Virus record (IMG/VR): IMGVR_UViG_3300032297_000320
Span: 1-59,403 of that record
DNA: 59,403 bases
Direction: 5' to 3' (one strand)
Origin: a virus
Shown: one piece after another, positions 17,606-27,486 of the stretch
How positions within the stretch are numbered: the first letter of the stretch is position 1
How the letters are laid out: the number at the start of each line of letters is the position of its first letter
Position numbers and translations under genes: made by a program
The notes under the pieces: generated by a model
Databases searched by the model: none
What the model was told of the DNA's origin: nothing
What the model saw: only the letters and a program-made list of their open reading frames with translations

Positions 17606-18895
17606 TTAAAGGCCGAGTCCAAGAGGATCACTTCCTGATTGCGAAGGTACGGCATTTTGCGAAGTGCCTGCTGAGCGCTGAGACGATGGAAGTATCTTAA
17701 AGTACTCATCTGACAGCCCATCAGTTGCCTTGCGAAGTAATGAAAGGTCGCTATCTTTAGCGGGACGAGCAACTTCTCTGATAGTGGTAACCTCGTTACC
17801 TAATTCATCGAGAGATTTCTCCTTCACCTCAAGTATAACTTGTGGCTTTCCGTTTAGCTTTCCAAAGCGAACAATGTTACCTCGTGTAGTGTTCACTGGG
17901 GCAAAGTCAATAGGGACCATATAGCCACTAGCGATAACTTTATCTCCAACACGCTGAGTGTAAGGAGCAGGGTCTATTCCAAAGTATTTGTTTCCACGCT
18001 GAGCTTCGTTTGCTTTTTGATTAAGCTTAGCATACTCAAGATTAATCTTCTGCTGTTGGAGATTCATCTCGGCAGGGTTCACGGCAACCTTAGGGATGAC
18101 AGCCATAAATGAATTAACAACGTCGTCCTTGAATTTATTAGCAAGACGATCGCGTTGTGGAGCGAACTGCTCAGTGTCAATTACGTCAAGATCAGCACGA
18201 CTTGTAATTTCACCATTACGACCAATTACTCCTTCACGTACACCTGAATATATAATTGAGTTCTTCAATTGATTTGGGTCAATGTACCTAGCATCAATAG
18301 CGTTTGTAATAAACTCACGAGCCTTATCTAGGTCAACACTGCCATCTTTTTTTGTGTAGTCGTTGATGTTCTTACGGAACAAATCCTCGTACTCCTTAGA
18401 TACTTGAGTAGGGGCCTGCATATCGTACTTATACTTTGGCATAAGCGTAAACGGATTTGCCGCTAGCGACATAATCTGATTAGCATCACGCTTTGTAGAA
18501 CGTTCACGATTGAATAAGTCAATTGCTTCTTGACCGCTTACACCAAACTTATCTGGGTCCGAGTTCCAAGACGACCATTGCTGTCTGTAGTTGTCAGCCA
18601 AAAACCGAGCGGTACCCGCTACTTCGTTGTATGAAGCATTAGCCTCACGAACCTTACGGCGTAGCTCTACGCTATCTGGGTCACGTGCAAGTTCTTTTAG
18701 TGCCTTCTCTACCTCAGCATATGACGTCTGAACAGCTTCCTTGTCTCCGTCGAGGTATGTGCCAGCCTTCTTGTCAAACTGAGACGACCACTCGTCAAAC
18801 TGCAGTTGCTTCTGGCGCTCACGCTCGTTGAGATTATACTGAAGCTCTGCGAAGTTTGGTAGGTTTACTACGCCACTCGGTATTAGTTTCGCCAT
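17606..18895 (-). CDS. Putative internal virion protein
   Basis: A 429-residue, highly charged helical protein (ERERQKQLQFDEWSSQFDKK near the N terminus; a short beta-rich segment near 310-370). No enzymatic motif is seen. Its place between the giant polyvalent protein and an Ala/Gly-rich gp14-like protein, downstream of the tail nozzle gene, matches the internal or ejection protein cluster of podoviruses. The start overlaps the stop of the upstream gene by one base. Confidence 0.6.
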   Translation of the reverse strand: MAKLIPSGVVNLPNFAELQYNLNERERQKQLQFDEWSSQFDKKAGTYLDGDKEAVQTSYAEVEKALKELARDPDSVELRRKVREANASYNEVAGTARFLADNYRQQWSSWNSDPDKFGVSGQEAIDLFNRERSTKRDANQIMSLAANPFTLMPKYKYDMQAPTQVSKEYEDLFRKNINDYTKKDGSVDLDKAREFITNAIDARYIDPNQLKNSIIYSGVREGVIGRNGEITSRADLDVIDTEQFAPQRDRLANKFKDDVVNSFMAVIPKVAVNPAEMNLQQQKINLEYAKLNQKANEAQRGNKYFGIDPAPYTQRVGDKVIASGYMVPIDFAPVNTTRGNIVRFGKLNGKPQVILEVKEKSLDELGNEVTTIREVARPAKDSDLSLLRKATDGLSDEYFKILPSSQRSAGTSQNAVPSQSGSDPLGLGL

Positions 18896-19809
18896 TACTT
18901 CTGCTTATTGAATTTCTTTAACAAGGTACGGAAGTAAGCACTCTCCTTGCTGAGTTTCTTTTGCTGTGAAGGGTTAAGAATAACCTCACCACCAGTCATC
19001 TCACCAACCTTGCGTCCAGCGTGGATGATATCGATAGGGTTAGTCTTGTGATCAAACTTACCGCCAGTAATCATACCGCCTTCCTGAAGTCGGATTGGCT
19101 CCATCATAAAGTCTTCTTCTGCAAGTAGAGCTTGTGCATCAGCTTCACGCTGACGACGAGCTGCTTCACGAAGTACTGCTTCTGTATCAGATTCAGCAAT
19201 CATAGCTGGTTGCTGTCCAACAGCAGCCGTTTCCTGTGTTGCGACTGGGGTAGTGTCTTCAGTCACGTCCTTCTTTCCCATCAGGCCAAAAATGGCCGAC
19301 GAACCAACTTGGCTAAGTCCTCCAGCAATGTTCTGAAGTCCACCTTCAAGTGCAGCCTGAGCAGCACCACGCTCCATCATCTCACGATTAATCTCACGAC
19401 CAATCTCACGCTCAGCGCCTTGAGCACCAAACTGAAGAGCCTGCATTGTATCAGAGCGGCGTTGTCCTAAAATGTCAAGTGCACCAGCATCTCCAGCTTG
19501 CACCATTTTGGGAAGCACACCAAGTAAGGTGCGCCCACCTGCGCCTTGGGCGGCAGCAATTCCGGTGGAAATTGAACGATTAAGTTCTTCTAGACGTCGT
19601 TGCTCCAGCTCAGCATTACGTGCCTGCTTTAGCAGCTCTGCGTACTCAGATGGACGGGCAGTTGATGCTTCCTTAATTCGTTTAGCAGCTTGCTGTCCTT
19701 GAATCACTTGGTAGATGCCAAGACCTGCCTGACCTGCGCCAAGCAGTGCTCCGGCAACCATACCGCCTACAGCATACTTTTTTGGTTCTTTACTCTTCTT
19801 TGGTCGCAT
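18895..19809 (-). CDS. Ala/Gly-rich internal virion protein (gp14-like)
   Basis: A 304-residue protein with a glycine-rich hydrophobic segment near the N terminus (GGMVAGALLGAGQAGLGIYQ), a long Ala/Gln/Glu helical middle, and a C-terminal module LQEGGMITGGKFDHKTNPID...GGEVILNPSQQKKL that recurs in Bacteroidota phage virion proteins. The composition and position suggest a membrane-active ejection protein comparable in role to T7 gp14. Its ATG is 4 nt from a TAnnTTTG box. The role is inferred. Confidence 0.6.
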   Translation of the reverse strand: MRPKKSKEPKKYAVGGMVAGALLGAGQAGLGIYQVIQGQQAAKRIKEASTARPSEYAELLKQARNAELEQRRLEELNRSISTGIAAAQGAGGRTLLGVLPKMVQAGDAGALDILGQRRSDTMQALQFGAQGAEREIGREINREMMERGAAQAALEGGLQNIAGGLSQVGSSAIFGLMGKKDVTEDTTPVATQETAAVGQQPAMIAESDTEAVLREAARRQREADAQALLAEEDFMMEPIRLQEGGMITGGKFDHKTNPIDIIHAGRKVGEMTGGEVILNPSQQKKLSKESAYFRTLLKKFNKQK

Positions 19810-19813
19810 ATTA

Positions 19814-19821
19814 CAAAGGTA
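19814..19821 (-). promoter_or_regulatory. Late -7 element TACCTTTG, 4 nt from ATG
   Basis: On the - strand TACCTTTG ends 4 nt before the ATG of the gene starting at 19809, in the 16-nt gap after the nozzle gene. No TTG lies 19-21 nt upstream. Confidence 0.5.
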
Positions 19822-19825
19822 CTAA

Positions 19826-22800
19826 TTATTGTCCCAGTTCGTTGTGTAGATTACTTTTTGCGTATACTGCGTTGACAGCATACAGCTCGATTTCAGACGT
19901 GCTGCTGTTGGTTAAGTTGATTTTAGCGTAGTAGTCACGCAGTTGGTCACCTTCGATTCCAGCATTTGCGAGTACCACAATAGTGTCTCCGTCGTTCACT
20001 CCAGTCACACTACCGCTAGCAGTGATCTGTTTATCACCACTAATTGCAGTAACAGTTAGACTAAGTGTTACAAATGTAGATCCACTTACTTTGTACAGCG
20101 TACCGCCAATCGGGAACGCTACGTCGCCAACAGGAGTGGTGAATGTAATGGTTGAACCACTTACACCGCTAGTTGCTATATTGCCCAACACAAACATCTC
20201 AGAACTTCCGCTTAGTGAAGTGATTGTAGTAGTTCCTGTGTTAGCACTAGTGTCGCGAGGTATGTAGGCAAAGTACTCACGCTCACGCTGAATAAAGTCA
20301 GTAGACAAAATAGAGGTGGACTGGTCTGTGTTATTGACAGTTGCCGCCCAAGCTGAGGTGCCCTCAAGACTAAGCGATTCATAAGCCTTAACTAGAGAAG
20401 CATTGTTGTTGCTGATTACCTCTACAGTAGCGCCATATCCCGTTCCGTAGTACGTAGCTCGGTTAGCGGTAGAGTCGTGAACGTACATTGTGCCATTCTT
20501 AAATGTGTACAAGGTGTCATCAAGTGAAGCAATGCGCTCTGGGAAGTATGAGTAGCGAGTATTCCAAACTTTATCTTCGGTGTCGTATGCTACGGTAAAT
20601 CCACCAGTAGTAGCTGTTGGAGATGCTATCGTTCCATTGTAGTTACCACAAGTGTTTATAAACGTAAATGTTCCTTCCGCTAAATTGATTGAAATACCTA
20701 CAAAGAAATCATACGTAGAGTTGGTTGCAACGCCATAAATTGTACTGTTGGTTCCTTGAAACTCTTCGCCTACAATAATTGGTTGTCCTGCGCTTAATCT
20801 GTCAAGGTATACTACTGCATTAATGCTGTTGTCAAACGTGTCACAGATGTCTTGGAAGTCACGAACGTCAGTGTTGAACTGAAGTAACTTGTCATCGTTG
20901 TACTCAATGTCTGAGAAGATGACAGATCCAGCAGTATCGGTCTGAAGTTGGAATGTAAAATCTCCAAGCAGTACTTCAATAGCCGCATCAAAACAAAGAG
21001 CTCCCTCAAATGTTCCCCCATCTGATTCACAACGAGCCTGAAAAGCCGCAGTAATGTCAACTCCGTCACCATCAATTGTGATGGTAGATGTGTAGATAGG
21101 AGTGGATGATATGATGTACTCTCCAGCCTCGTCGTCAACACCAGCTACAACTCGCTTTACTGATGCGAACTGAACAATGTCACGGAAGTTATCCTTGAAG
21201 TAAGAGTCCATCTTGACCTCGCTAATAGGAGTGATTCCGTCTTGTGAGATGCGAATAACCTTACCGTTACGAATGTCGGCAAAGTACACACGACCACTCT
21301 CAACAGCAACTGACTCTGGATTGTTACCTACTCCGTATTCTCCAGCATAGTAGTTTGGAGTCCCAACAACAGATGTTGAAACGGTTACTCCCTGCTGTCC
21401 GTTTACGTACTCAATAAGGTTGCGGTTCACTGGGAATAGACCACACTTCTTGTCCTGAAGAAAGATGACGCTGTCGTCACGGTTGACCATATAGCGAATC
21501 GAACCGTGGATGTAGTTCAGGTCGTAGAATGGAGCAAGCGATGGATTGAATGATGACAATCCCATATGGGTGTTGTCAATAATAAATGGGTCAGAGTAGG
21601 TTACTGATCCAGTACGGAACACCGTTTGAGCATCTGGAAGAACAGCAAATGGACGACCGATAGAAGTGTTCTTTGACTCATAGAAGTCGCTTACCTCGTC
21701 AGACTCTACATACTCAACAAAGTAGTTGTATGAATCTGGGTTGTTACCATAGCGAAGCTGACGCAATCGGAAGTAGGTGTCACCCTCTGTTAGTTCAACA
21801 GCTACAAGGCTGCTGTTGGTAATGTTTAACGTGTAAGTAGAGCCAGCAACAAATAGTCCAGTCCCGAATGTTCCATCTACAAAGTAATTGTATCCGCCAC
21901 TGACTTCTGGGTACACATTCTGTACCTCAAATGTGCGTCCGCTTCCATCGCTAAGTACATCTCCAGCATACAATTGAACATCAGTTCGGAACTGAAGTGG
22001 TCTTACATTGGTACATAACGCAGCAACTTGAGAAACTACAGTGCGATCTCCAGAAAGAACACCATTAGTCACATCGTATGACTTACCTATTTCGTAGTAT
22101 ACCTCTTCGTCTTGTGACTTACGCTTTCTGTAGATTTCTACCAAGCATTTCTTCGACCAGAGATCTACTCCATTTACGATTGCATTCTTGTCAAACGCTG
22201 GTATGTTTTTGTCTTTAAGTACTAAGAATTTTCCAGTAGTATTATAGATAGTATCATCAGTAGATCTGTCTAGAACTGGGTTTGTGTCTAAGTCATCAAC
22301 AAACTCTTCGTATCCAACAACATCAAACTCAATGTTCGACGGGTAAACTTTAGATTCAGATAGCGCAAATGAGCTGTATGCCACTAATGCGCCACTAACA
22401 ATGTTAGCCAATGATCCAGACGCCTGTGGCGCTGGCGCACCAGATGACAAAACAGCTGTTATGATTCCAGCTCCAGCAACTAAACTAACACTTGTAACCT
22501 GAAGTACAGACACACCAGATATATTAAACTGAAGTAGTACATCTCCAACGTTTATCGTGCCAGTAGTTGAGCTAACTGTAAAGCTGTATTGACCGTCTTC
22601 CTCTTGGTATGAAACGATACGAAGTCGATCACCTTCTACGAAGTTGTACTCTAGATTCGCACCCTTTGACTCTTTGTATGAGTCGTCCTTTCCCTCAAGA
22701 GATCGGAAAGACAAGAAGATGTAGTCGTTATTTGCAAGGCTAGACGGAGAGTTGATTGCTTCAACGTTGGTTGCGGCAAATCCATCTATTACGCTGTACT

Positions 22801-25012
22801 GAACAAAGCTTTCAATAGATCCCTTCTTCGTGTATACTGGTGCCCAACTTTTTGCCCACGTTGGTACTGTTCCAGCCAATCGCATAACGATAGAGTTCTT
22901 GCCTCGGTAGTTGCGGCTTCCGTACCAATCGATGTATGTCTTTCCTGCCTTCTGTACTCCAGTTGGACGTCCACGATCGTCAAACAAAACAAAGCCAAGC
23001 TCGTGAGTAGCGCCAGACTTAAACTGTTTGTATCCTTCAATCTCATCAGCGACAAAGCTTGAACTTTCTAACAGCTCGTAAGTCTTTGTGAAGTTGTTGA
23101 GGTTTGATGCACTTGATGGCTTGTATCCGAGTATGTAGAACGCATTAGCTGTTGCTCCGCTTCCTACTGGTACTACGTATGGATCTTCATTGTTTCCCCC
23201 AGTTGGAGCGACACCAAGTACATACTTAGTGTACGACATATTGGTAATCGTAAGCGTACCAGATGTGTCTACGTTGTACTGCTTCTGAAGGTTTGGACTG
23301 TTTGGTCCTCCACCTGCAACGCTAGAAAGATTTAAGCTTACAGTAGGAATAGATGACACTACAAACTTTAAGTTGTTTGTTGTCGTGTTTAAGCCACCAG
23401 AAGATAAGTTAAACTTCCAAGTTCCCTGAAAGAATCCCCAACGATAAATGGTTGGGTCTCCGTCAAGTACGATGTTTCCAATCGGAGGAGCAATATTGTT
23501 TCTGAATCTGGTAGCATACAGGAAGTCAGAAGTGTTTGAACTTAATGTTGAAGAGTATGTCTTCTGAACCAAGGAAACAATAGCGTCTGCTACATCTGTA
23601 ATTGTAGAGCCAGCAGGTACAACGATGTTTGAGTTTATAGATATGGGTGCTGGCTGTACTCGTATTCCATCTCCAGCTAATATGCCACCAGCATTGTGAC
23701 GAACAAGATCTTCGTCTAGCTCAACCCAATCAATAAAGGCATCTGGTGCGTCAATAACCAAATCATTAAACGCAAATGCAATGTCTACGTGAAGGATTGC
23801 ATCGGAAGAAAATGTAACAGCTGAAACGCTGGACAAATCAAAAGATATTCCATCAACTGTATACTGCGTATTTCCATTAATAAACGTTGTGGTTTCATCA
23901 ATCGTAACTGGGATGTTGTACACCGAAGACTCCTTGTCGTAGTTCGGGTATAAACTAACCTTAAGGTTTACGTTTGGGTATCCTTCACTGTAGTTTCCAA
24001 GAAACAATCGTGAGCCAGAAATCGTCTGCGATTGAGCCGCAAGTGGAACAGCATCATAAATTTTGTTTGCCTCATCCTGTGAGATGAACCGATACAGCTC
24101 ATCATTACGGAACTCAGTTGACAAAGTGGCGGGGCTTGACAGGGCGGGGTTTTGAATCTCGTTTACAATAAACCACGGACCAGCATTACCGCGACGACCC
24201 AAGACTCTGATGGTCTTAACGTCTGCTGTTGAGGTTTCTACAAACACACGGATTGCATTGTACTCATTGCGCTGAGCATCTTCAAGGAATCCGTCAAGGT
24301 ATTGGTTTGATGCAATAGCTAAGTCAGTATACTTTGAAATAGCAGAGTATTCTCCATCAAGGTATACGTACTGATACGAAAACTGGAAGTTGCTTTCGTA
24401 GATGTTGTTGTCATCATACGCAGCATCGGTAAAGAACTCGTACGTAGGAGGGTCCAATGGTGGCTTTTTAGCCAATGTAAGGAACTCTAGCTTCTGAGCG
24501 TCTGTTCCGCTAGTAATAACGTCTGAATACCCACCAATGATGGCTCTGGTTACGTTAATCTTTTTTGGGTCACTAATTCCATCAGTGAAGTACAAGAGCA
24601 CTTCGTTGTAAAGATTATTTATGATGTCACCCTTTACAAAGCTGTCGGCTTGGAATGCCAATACGCTATCGCGGTAAACCAACTCAACAACATCTTGTGA
24701 CGTGGTGTATCGGTAGATCGAGTGGTCAGCATTACTATTGTAAACAAAGTAGATGATGACGCCATTCTTAAGGTCACTTACTGATCCTACAACTTTGTTC
24801 GTACCAGTTGGCAGTGCGTGAGGCAAACCTTGCCAGTTGTTGCCAGTGCGAAAAGAAACAGCAGAGTTACCAAACGCATTCTTAATGACTCCGCCATCGC
24901 CATCTGTCTCAGAAGAAAGTCGCACATTGAGTGCGTCCGTCATCTCTACGCTCTTAACTAGCCGAGCATCATCGTCCTTATTCAGGTATCGTGGTACGAG
25001 TTTATCAATCAT
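19826..25012 (-). CDS. Large tail nozzle / tail-tube-like structural protein
   Basis: A 1728-residue, beta-rich protein beginning MIDKLVPRYLNKDDDARLV with the long Thr/Ser/Val/Tyr-rich strands of virion proteins. The N terminus and later segments such as NGKVIRISQDGITPISEV are similar in style to podovirus nozzle proteins (T7 gp12 role) and to the very large counterparts in crAss-like phages. It follows two small connector genes and precedes the internal proteins, the expected order. Near residue 1343 it contains FQARCESDGGTFEGALCFDAAIE, a short DGG...E..C module that also appears in two other structural proteins here. The assignment is by position and composition. Confidence 0.6.
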   Translation of the reverse strand: MIDKLVPRYLNKDDDARLVKSVEMTDALNVRLSSETDGDGGVIKNAFGNSAVSFRTGNNWQGLPHALPTGTNKVVGSVSDLKNGVIIYFVYNSNADHSIYRYTTSQDVVELVYRDSVLAFQADSFVKGDIINNLYNEVLLYFTDGISDPKKINVTRAIIGGYSDVITSGTDAQKLEFLTLAKKPPLDPPTYEFFTDAAYDDNNIYESNFQFSYQYVYLDGEYSAISKYTDLAIASNQYLDGFLEDAQRNEYNAIRVFVETSTADVKTIRVLGRRGNAGPWFIVNEIQNPALSSPATLSTEFRNDELYRFISQDEANKIYDAVPLAAQSQTISGSRLFLGNYSEGYPNVNLKVSLYPNYDKESSVYNIPVTIDETTTFINGNTQYTVDGISFDLSSVSAVTFSSDAILHVDIAFAFNDLVIDAPDAFIDWVELDEDLVRHNAGGILAGDGIRVQPAPISINSNIVVPAGSTITDVADAIVSLVQKTYSSTLSSNTSDFLYATRFRNNIAPPIGNIVLDGDPTIYRWGFFQGTWKFNLSSGGLNTTTNNLKFVVSSIPTVSLNLSSVAGGGPNSPNLQKQYNVDTSGTLTITNMSYTKYVLGVAPTGGNNEDPYVVPVGSGATANAFYILGYKPSSASNLNNFTKTYELLESSSFVADEIEGYKQFKSGATHELGFVLFDDRGRPTGVQKAGKTYIDWYGSRNYRGKNSIVMRLAGTVPTWAKSWAPVYTKKGSIESFVQYSVIDGFAATNVEAINSPSSLANNDYIFLSFRSLEGKDDSYKESKGANLEYNFVEGDRLRIVSYQEEDGQYSFTVSSTTGTINVGDVLLQFNISGVSVLQVTSVSLVAGAGIITAVLSSGAPAPQASGSLANIVSGALVAYSSFALSESKVYPSNIEFDVVGYEEFVDDLDTNPVLDRSTDDTIYNTTGKFLVLKDKNIPAFDKNAIVNGVDLWSKKCLVEIYRKRKSQDEEVYYEIGKSYDVTNGVLSGDRTVVSQVAALCTNVRPLQFRTDVQLYAGDVLSDGSGRTFEVQNVYPEVSGGYNYFVDGTFGTGLFVAGSTYTLNITNSSLVAVELTEGDTYFRLRQLRYGNNPDSYNYFVEYVESDEVSDFYESKNTSIGRPFAVLPDAQTVFRTGSVTYSDPFIIDNTHMGLSSFNPSLAPFYDLNYIHGSIRYMVNRDDSVIFLQDKKCGLFPVNRNLIEYVNGQQGVTVSTSVVGTPNYYAGEYGVGNNPESVAVESGRVYFADIRNGKVIRISQDGITPISEVKMDSYFKDNFRDIVQFASVKRVVAGVDDEAGEYIISSTPIYTSTITIDGDGVDITAAFQARCESDGGTFEGALCFDAAIEVLLGDFTFQLQTDTAGSVIFSDIEYNDDKLLQFNTDVRDFQDICDTFDNSINAVVYLDRLSAGQPIIVGEEFQGTNSTIYGVATNSTYDFFVGISINLAEGTFTFINTCGNYNGTIASPTATTGGFTVAYDTEDKVWNTRYSYFPERIASLDDTLYTFKNGTMYVHDSTANRATYYGTGYGATVEVISNNNASLVKAYESLSLEGTSAWAATVNNTDQSTSILSTDFIQREREYFAYIPRDTSANTGTTTITSLSGSSEMFVLGNIATSGVSGSTITFTTPVGDVAFPIGGTLYKVSGSTFVTLSLTVTAISGDKQITASGSVTGVNDGDTIVVLANAGIEGDQLRDYYAKINLTNSSTSEIELYAVNAVYAKSNLHNELGQ

Positions 25013-25018
25013 AAGTGC

Positions 25019-25762
25019 TTAGTACTTAGGAGATTGCTTGAAATTTTTGCGAATCGTCTTAAGTGCTTCATCCTTGCTGAATGCCTTGAGACGTGAGTTA
25101 GCCAGACGGCGCTCGTTGAAGTACTCCTGACGAGCACGACCCTTCTCTCCTAATGGCACATTGCTCTTGCGTTCAATCAAGTGATAGTAGATGTACGAGC
25201 GAAGCGCCTGCTCAGCGTAGATATGAACAGTTGGGCTAGCAGCACGCGCTTCGTCCGCAATGTATTCGATGTAGACCGTATCAACACTAGTTCCGGTGGT
25301 CAGCTCAATGCGGTTCTGCTCTAGATTTATTCGGTATTCACCGCTGTAGTGTCCACCGCCGTACCCGTAAAGGCGACCATCGGTTGTGGCGTACACATAG
25401 TTACGATAAATAAAGTCATCAAAGCCCAACAGATAATCAGGTATCTGGTAAGGTTGCTGTTGGGGTAGTATATTTTTGTTCTTGTTCTCTCCGAAAATGT
25501 ATACAAGTCCATCTGATCCTACAATTCCGATCTTCACCAAGTCAACGTAGTCAGCAGGAAGCGTAACGGTGTTGGTGTTAAGATCAATGTTAAGTGAAGT
25601 CGCCTTTAGCCGTTTAAGAATGTCGAAACCCATCTCGCGGATTCCACGAAGTGCTAAGTTACGAATAAGTGTGTCTGATGCGGTATTTGCATAGTCATCA
25701 CTCTCCATCGAGATGACGAAGTCCGTAATAACCTGCTCGAGCGATACGGTATCCTGTGCCAT
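25019..25762 (-). CDS. Tail-tubular / ring structural protein
   Basis: A 247-residue protein. The helical start (LEQVITDFVISMESDDY) and end (QALRSYIYYHLIERK) enclose a beta domain (NIDLNTNTVTLPADYVDLVK, RINLEQNRIELTTG). This layout matches T7 gp11-type tubular or crAss ring proteins that sit between portal and nozzle. The gene order capsid - connector - this gene - nozzle supports it. It overlaps the upstream gene by one base. Confidence 0.6.
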   Translation of the reverse strand: MAQDTVSLEQVITDFVISMESDDYANTASDTLIRNLALRGIREMGFDILKRLKATSLNIDLNTNTVTLPADYVDLVKIGIVGSDGLVYIFGENKNKNILPQQQPYQIPDYLLGFDDFIYRNYVYATTDGRLYGYGGGHYSGEYRINLEQNRIELTTGTSVDTVYIEYIADEARAASPTVHIYAEQALRSYIYYHLIERKSNVPLGEKGRARQEYFNERRLANSRLKAFSKDEALKTIRKNFKQSPKY

Positions 25763-26475
25763 TATTGCTGTTGAGTTTCTTGTTTAGCGTAGGCGTACAC
25801 ATCAGTGTCGCGAAGGTTGACCCCAATAAGCTTAGCAGTCTCCACCACAAGCTCAGCAAAGTAGTGTTCGGGTAGCTCGAAGTCTACGCTATTTGTTGCG
25901 TCGTAAACTTCCTTGCCTGCGACTACCGTGTAGCCAAAGCGAGGAGATGAAGTCGTGCGTGCTCCGGTAGATGGGACAAGTCCCTGTGGAAGTTTGTAGT
26001 AGCGCATATACACGCTAGCAATAGACACGGGGTACACGTAGATGCTGTCACCCACCATCGCAATAGGATACGTAGTTGTTGGTGCGCTGAGCGTAGAACG
26101 AAGGATGTACTCCAGCTTCTCCTCGTCGTAGATGAGCTCAAGGTTCTTTGCTGTTGCATCAGTGGTGAAGATAGAAATCACACGAGCCAAGTCGGTTGGC
26201 TTAGCTCCAACGCCACTAGTGAGGCTAATTGTCCCACGCTTAGAAAAATACGAAAGGTCTTCATTTGTCTGCTTCACACGAGACTTGTCACGTCCCGCAT
26301 CAATCTGCCCCTGACGTAGGCGCTTGTTGAGTGCGCCATCGCTGAACATCTTGTTGAATAGATTCATCTGCGCTACTTGAGCGAAGTTGTTGAAGACAGC
26401 AGGCGTAACAAAGCCACGCTGGTCTTTATTGACCAGATCCTTTAAGGCAGAATATACGCGGTTTACTGATGCCAT
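25762..26475 (-). CDS. Head-tail connector / ring protein
   Basis: A 237-residue protein with an N-terminal helical segment (SVNRVYSALKDLVNKDQRGF) and a beta-rich middle (GTISLTSGVGAKPTDLARVI, AMVGDSIYVYPVS, VYMRYYKLPQGL) ending in helices. It resembles head-completion or ring proteins in crAss-like phages and sits between the capsid-side and nozzle-side genes. A consensus -7 element lies 22 nt upstream of its start. Confidence 0.55.
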   Translation of the reverse strand: MASVNRVYSALKDLVNKDQRGFVTPAVFNNFAQVAQMNLFNKMFSDGALNKRLRQGQIDAGRDKSRVKQTNEDLSYFSKRGTISLTSGVGAKPTDLARVISIFTTDATAKNLELIYDEEKLEYILRSTLSAPTTTYPIAMVGDSIYVYPVSIASVYMRYYKLPQGLVPSTGARTTSSPRFGYTVVAGKEVYDATNSVDFELPEHYFAELVVETAKLIGVNLRDTDVYAYAKQETQQQ

Positions 26476-26497
26476 AGCTTAATATCTGTAGTTCGTA

Positions 26498-26505
26498 CAA
26501 AAGTA
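26498..26505 (-). promoter_or_regulatory. Late -7 element TACTTTTG
   Basis: TACTTTTG on the - strand, 22 nt upstream of the connector gene start (26475) and directly after the terminator at 26509-26538. No -33 TTG at the usual distance. Confidence 0.5.
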
Positions 26506-26508
26506 CAA

Positions 26509-26538
26509 CAAAAGAAAAGGGCCACATTTCTGCAGCCC
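26509..26538 (-). terminator. Intrinsic terminator with GAAA tetraloop
   Basis: Read on the - strand: GGGCTGCA, loop GAAA, TGTGGCCC, then TTTTCTTTTG. The 8-bp stem contains two G-U pairs. It follows the gene ending at 26608. Confidence 0.8.
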
Positions 26539-26607
26539 TCTTTCCAACCAATCAAAACAATTCACCTATGAAAACGTAGGCACAACTATTATGACTGCAA
26601 ATATATG

Positions 26608-27375
26608 TTACAATTCTAACTTATGCAACTCTTCTTTCAAGGTTTCGTAAACGGTTCCACCCTTTTCAGTCAGACAAAACTGTGTTGTAACACTGATTGT
26701 GTCTTGGCCTACTGGAGTAGCTACGATAAGTCGGTTGCTGTCAAACCAGTACATACCATCCTCACGAGCATTGATGAGCTGGAAGTCTACAGCCTTCTTC
26801 ACAATTGCACGGGTGGCAACAGTAGGATTGTCGAACAACTCGATGAAGCGCTTTGGACGAGCCTTAGCCTCTAGCAACAGCTCACGCTTAATCTCTGCAT
26901 TCTTCTGGTTTGTGTCTACGCCGAGGTAGATAGCAACTGGCATCAGCTCGTCAATAGATTTGTTACGAACCAAACCAACAGCATCGTGAAGAACAAACTC
27001 TTCGTTGATGTCAAGCTCTGCCTTGTGCTCTGTGTTTACTTCCTCGAATAAACCACCTCCATTAGCCTTGTTGCCCGGATGGTATTCGAGGAACTTCTGA
27101 AGGCTTGGCTGGTCTGCGGGAACAGCAAGCAGTCCATTCTCAAACACCACGTGCTTACGAACAGCAAACTGCGACTGCTCATCAGAGAAGATGGAAGGTT
27201 CGTTGGGGCAGAAGCGAATCTGTCGGTTAGTATTTGTTTCGGGATCGTATACGATAGCCTCAGACTTAATGCTAGCAATAATGCCACCACCTTTAGGAAT
27301 CGAATAGATCTTTGTCTTGCGCTCAGATGCGCCTTCCGCTTTGGGAGCTGCGGTTGCTCTTGCTGGACGTGCCAT
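26608..27375 (-). CDS. Conserved virion-region protein, unknown function
   Basis: A 255-residue protein with a basic Ala/Pro-rich start (MARPARATAAPKAEGASERK), a beta segment (IIASIKSEAIVYDPETNTNRQ) and a helical C-terminal half. It lies directly after the major capsid gene and is flanked by its own promoter box and terminator, so it is a monocistronic transcription unit expected to be abundant. It could be a capsid-associated or head-completion protein; I do not recognise a family. Confidence 0.55.
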   Translation of the reverse strand: MARPARATAAPKAEGASERKTKIYSIPKGGGIIASIKSEAIVYDPETNTNRQIRFCPNEPSIFSDEQSQFAVRKHVVFENGLLAVPADQPSLQKFLEYHPGNKANGGGLFEEVNTEHKAELDINEEFVLHDAVGLVRNKSIDELMPVAIYLGVDTNQKNAEIKRELLLEAKARPKRFIELFDNPTVATRAIVKKAVDFQLINAREDGMYWFDSNRLIVATPVGQDTISVTTQFCLTEKGGTVYETLKEELHKLEL

Positions 27376-27404
27376 AGTTAAATAGAATTTAGTTAATAAC
27401 TACG

Positions 27405-27412
27405 CAAAATTA
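27405..27412 (-). promoter_or_regulatory. Late -7 element TAATTTTG
   Basis: TAATTTTG on the - strand, 29 nt upstream of the start at 27375 and 30 nt downstream of the capsid-gene terminator hairpin. The same octamer precedes the 30064 gene. Confidence 0.5.
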
Positions 27413-27442
27413 CTAGTTGTATGAATGCGAATTTTTGCCAAT

Positions 27443-27464
27443 AAAAAAGGGGGCCGAAGCCCCC
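27443..27464 (-). terminator. Strong intrinsic terminator after major capsid gene
   Basis: On the - strand: GGGGGC, a TTCG tetraloop closed by C-G, GCCCCC, then TTTTTT. A textbook C(UUCG)G hairpin with a U tract, 22 nt past the capsid stop codon. Confidence 0.92.
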
Positions 27465-27486
27465 TCTGAATCAGCTGTTAGGCTAA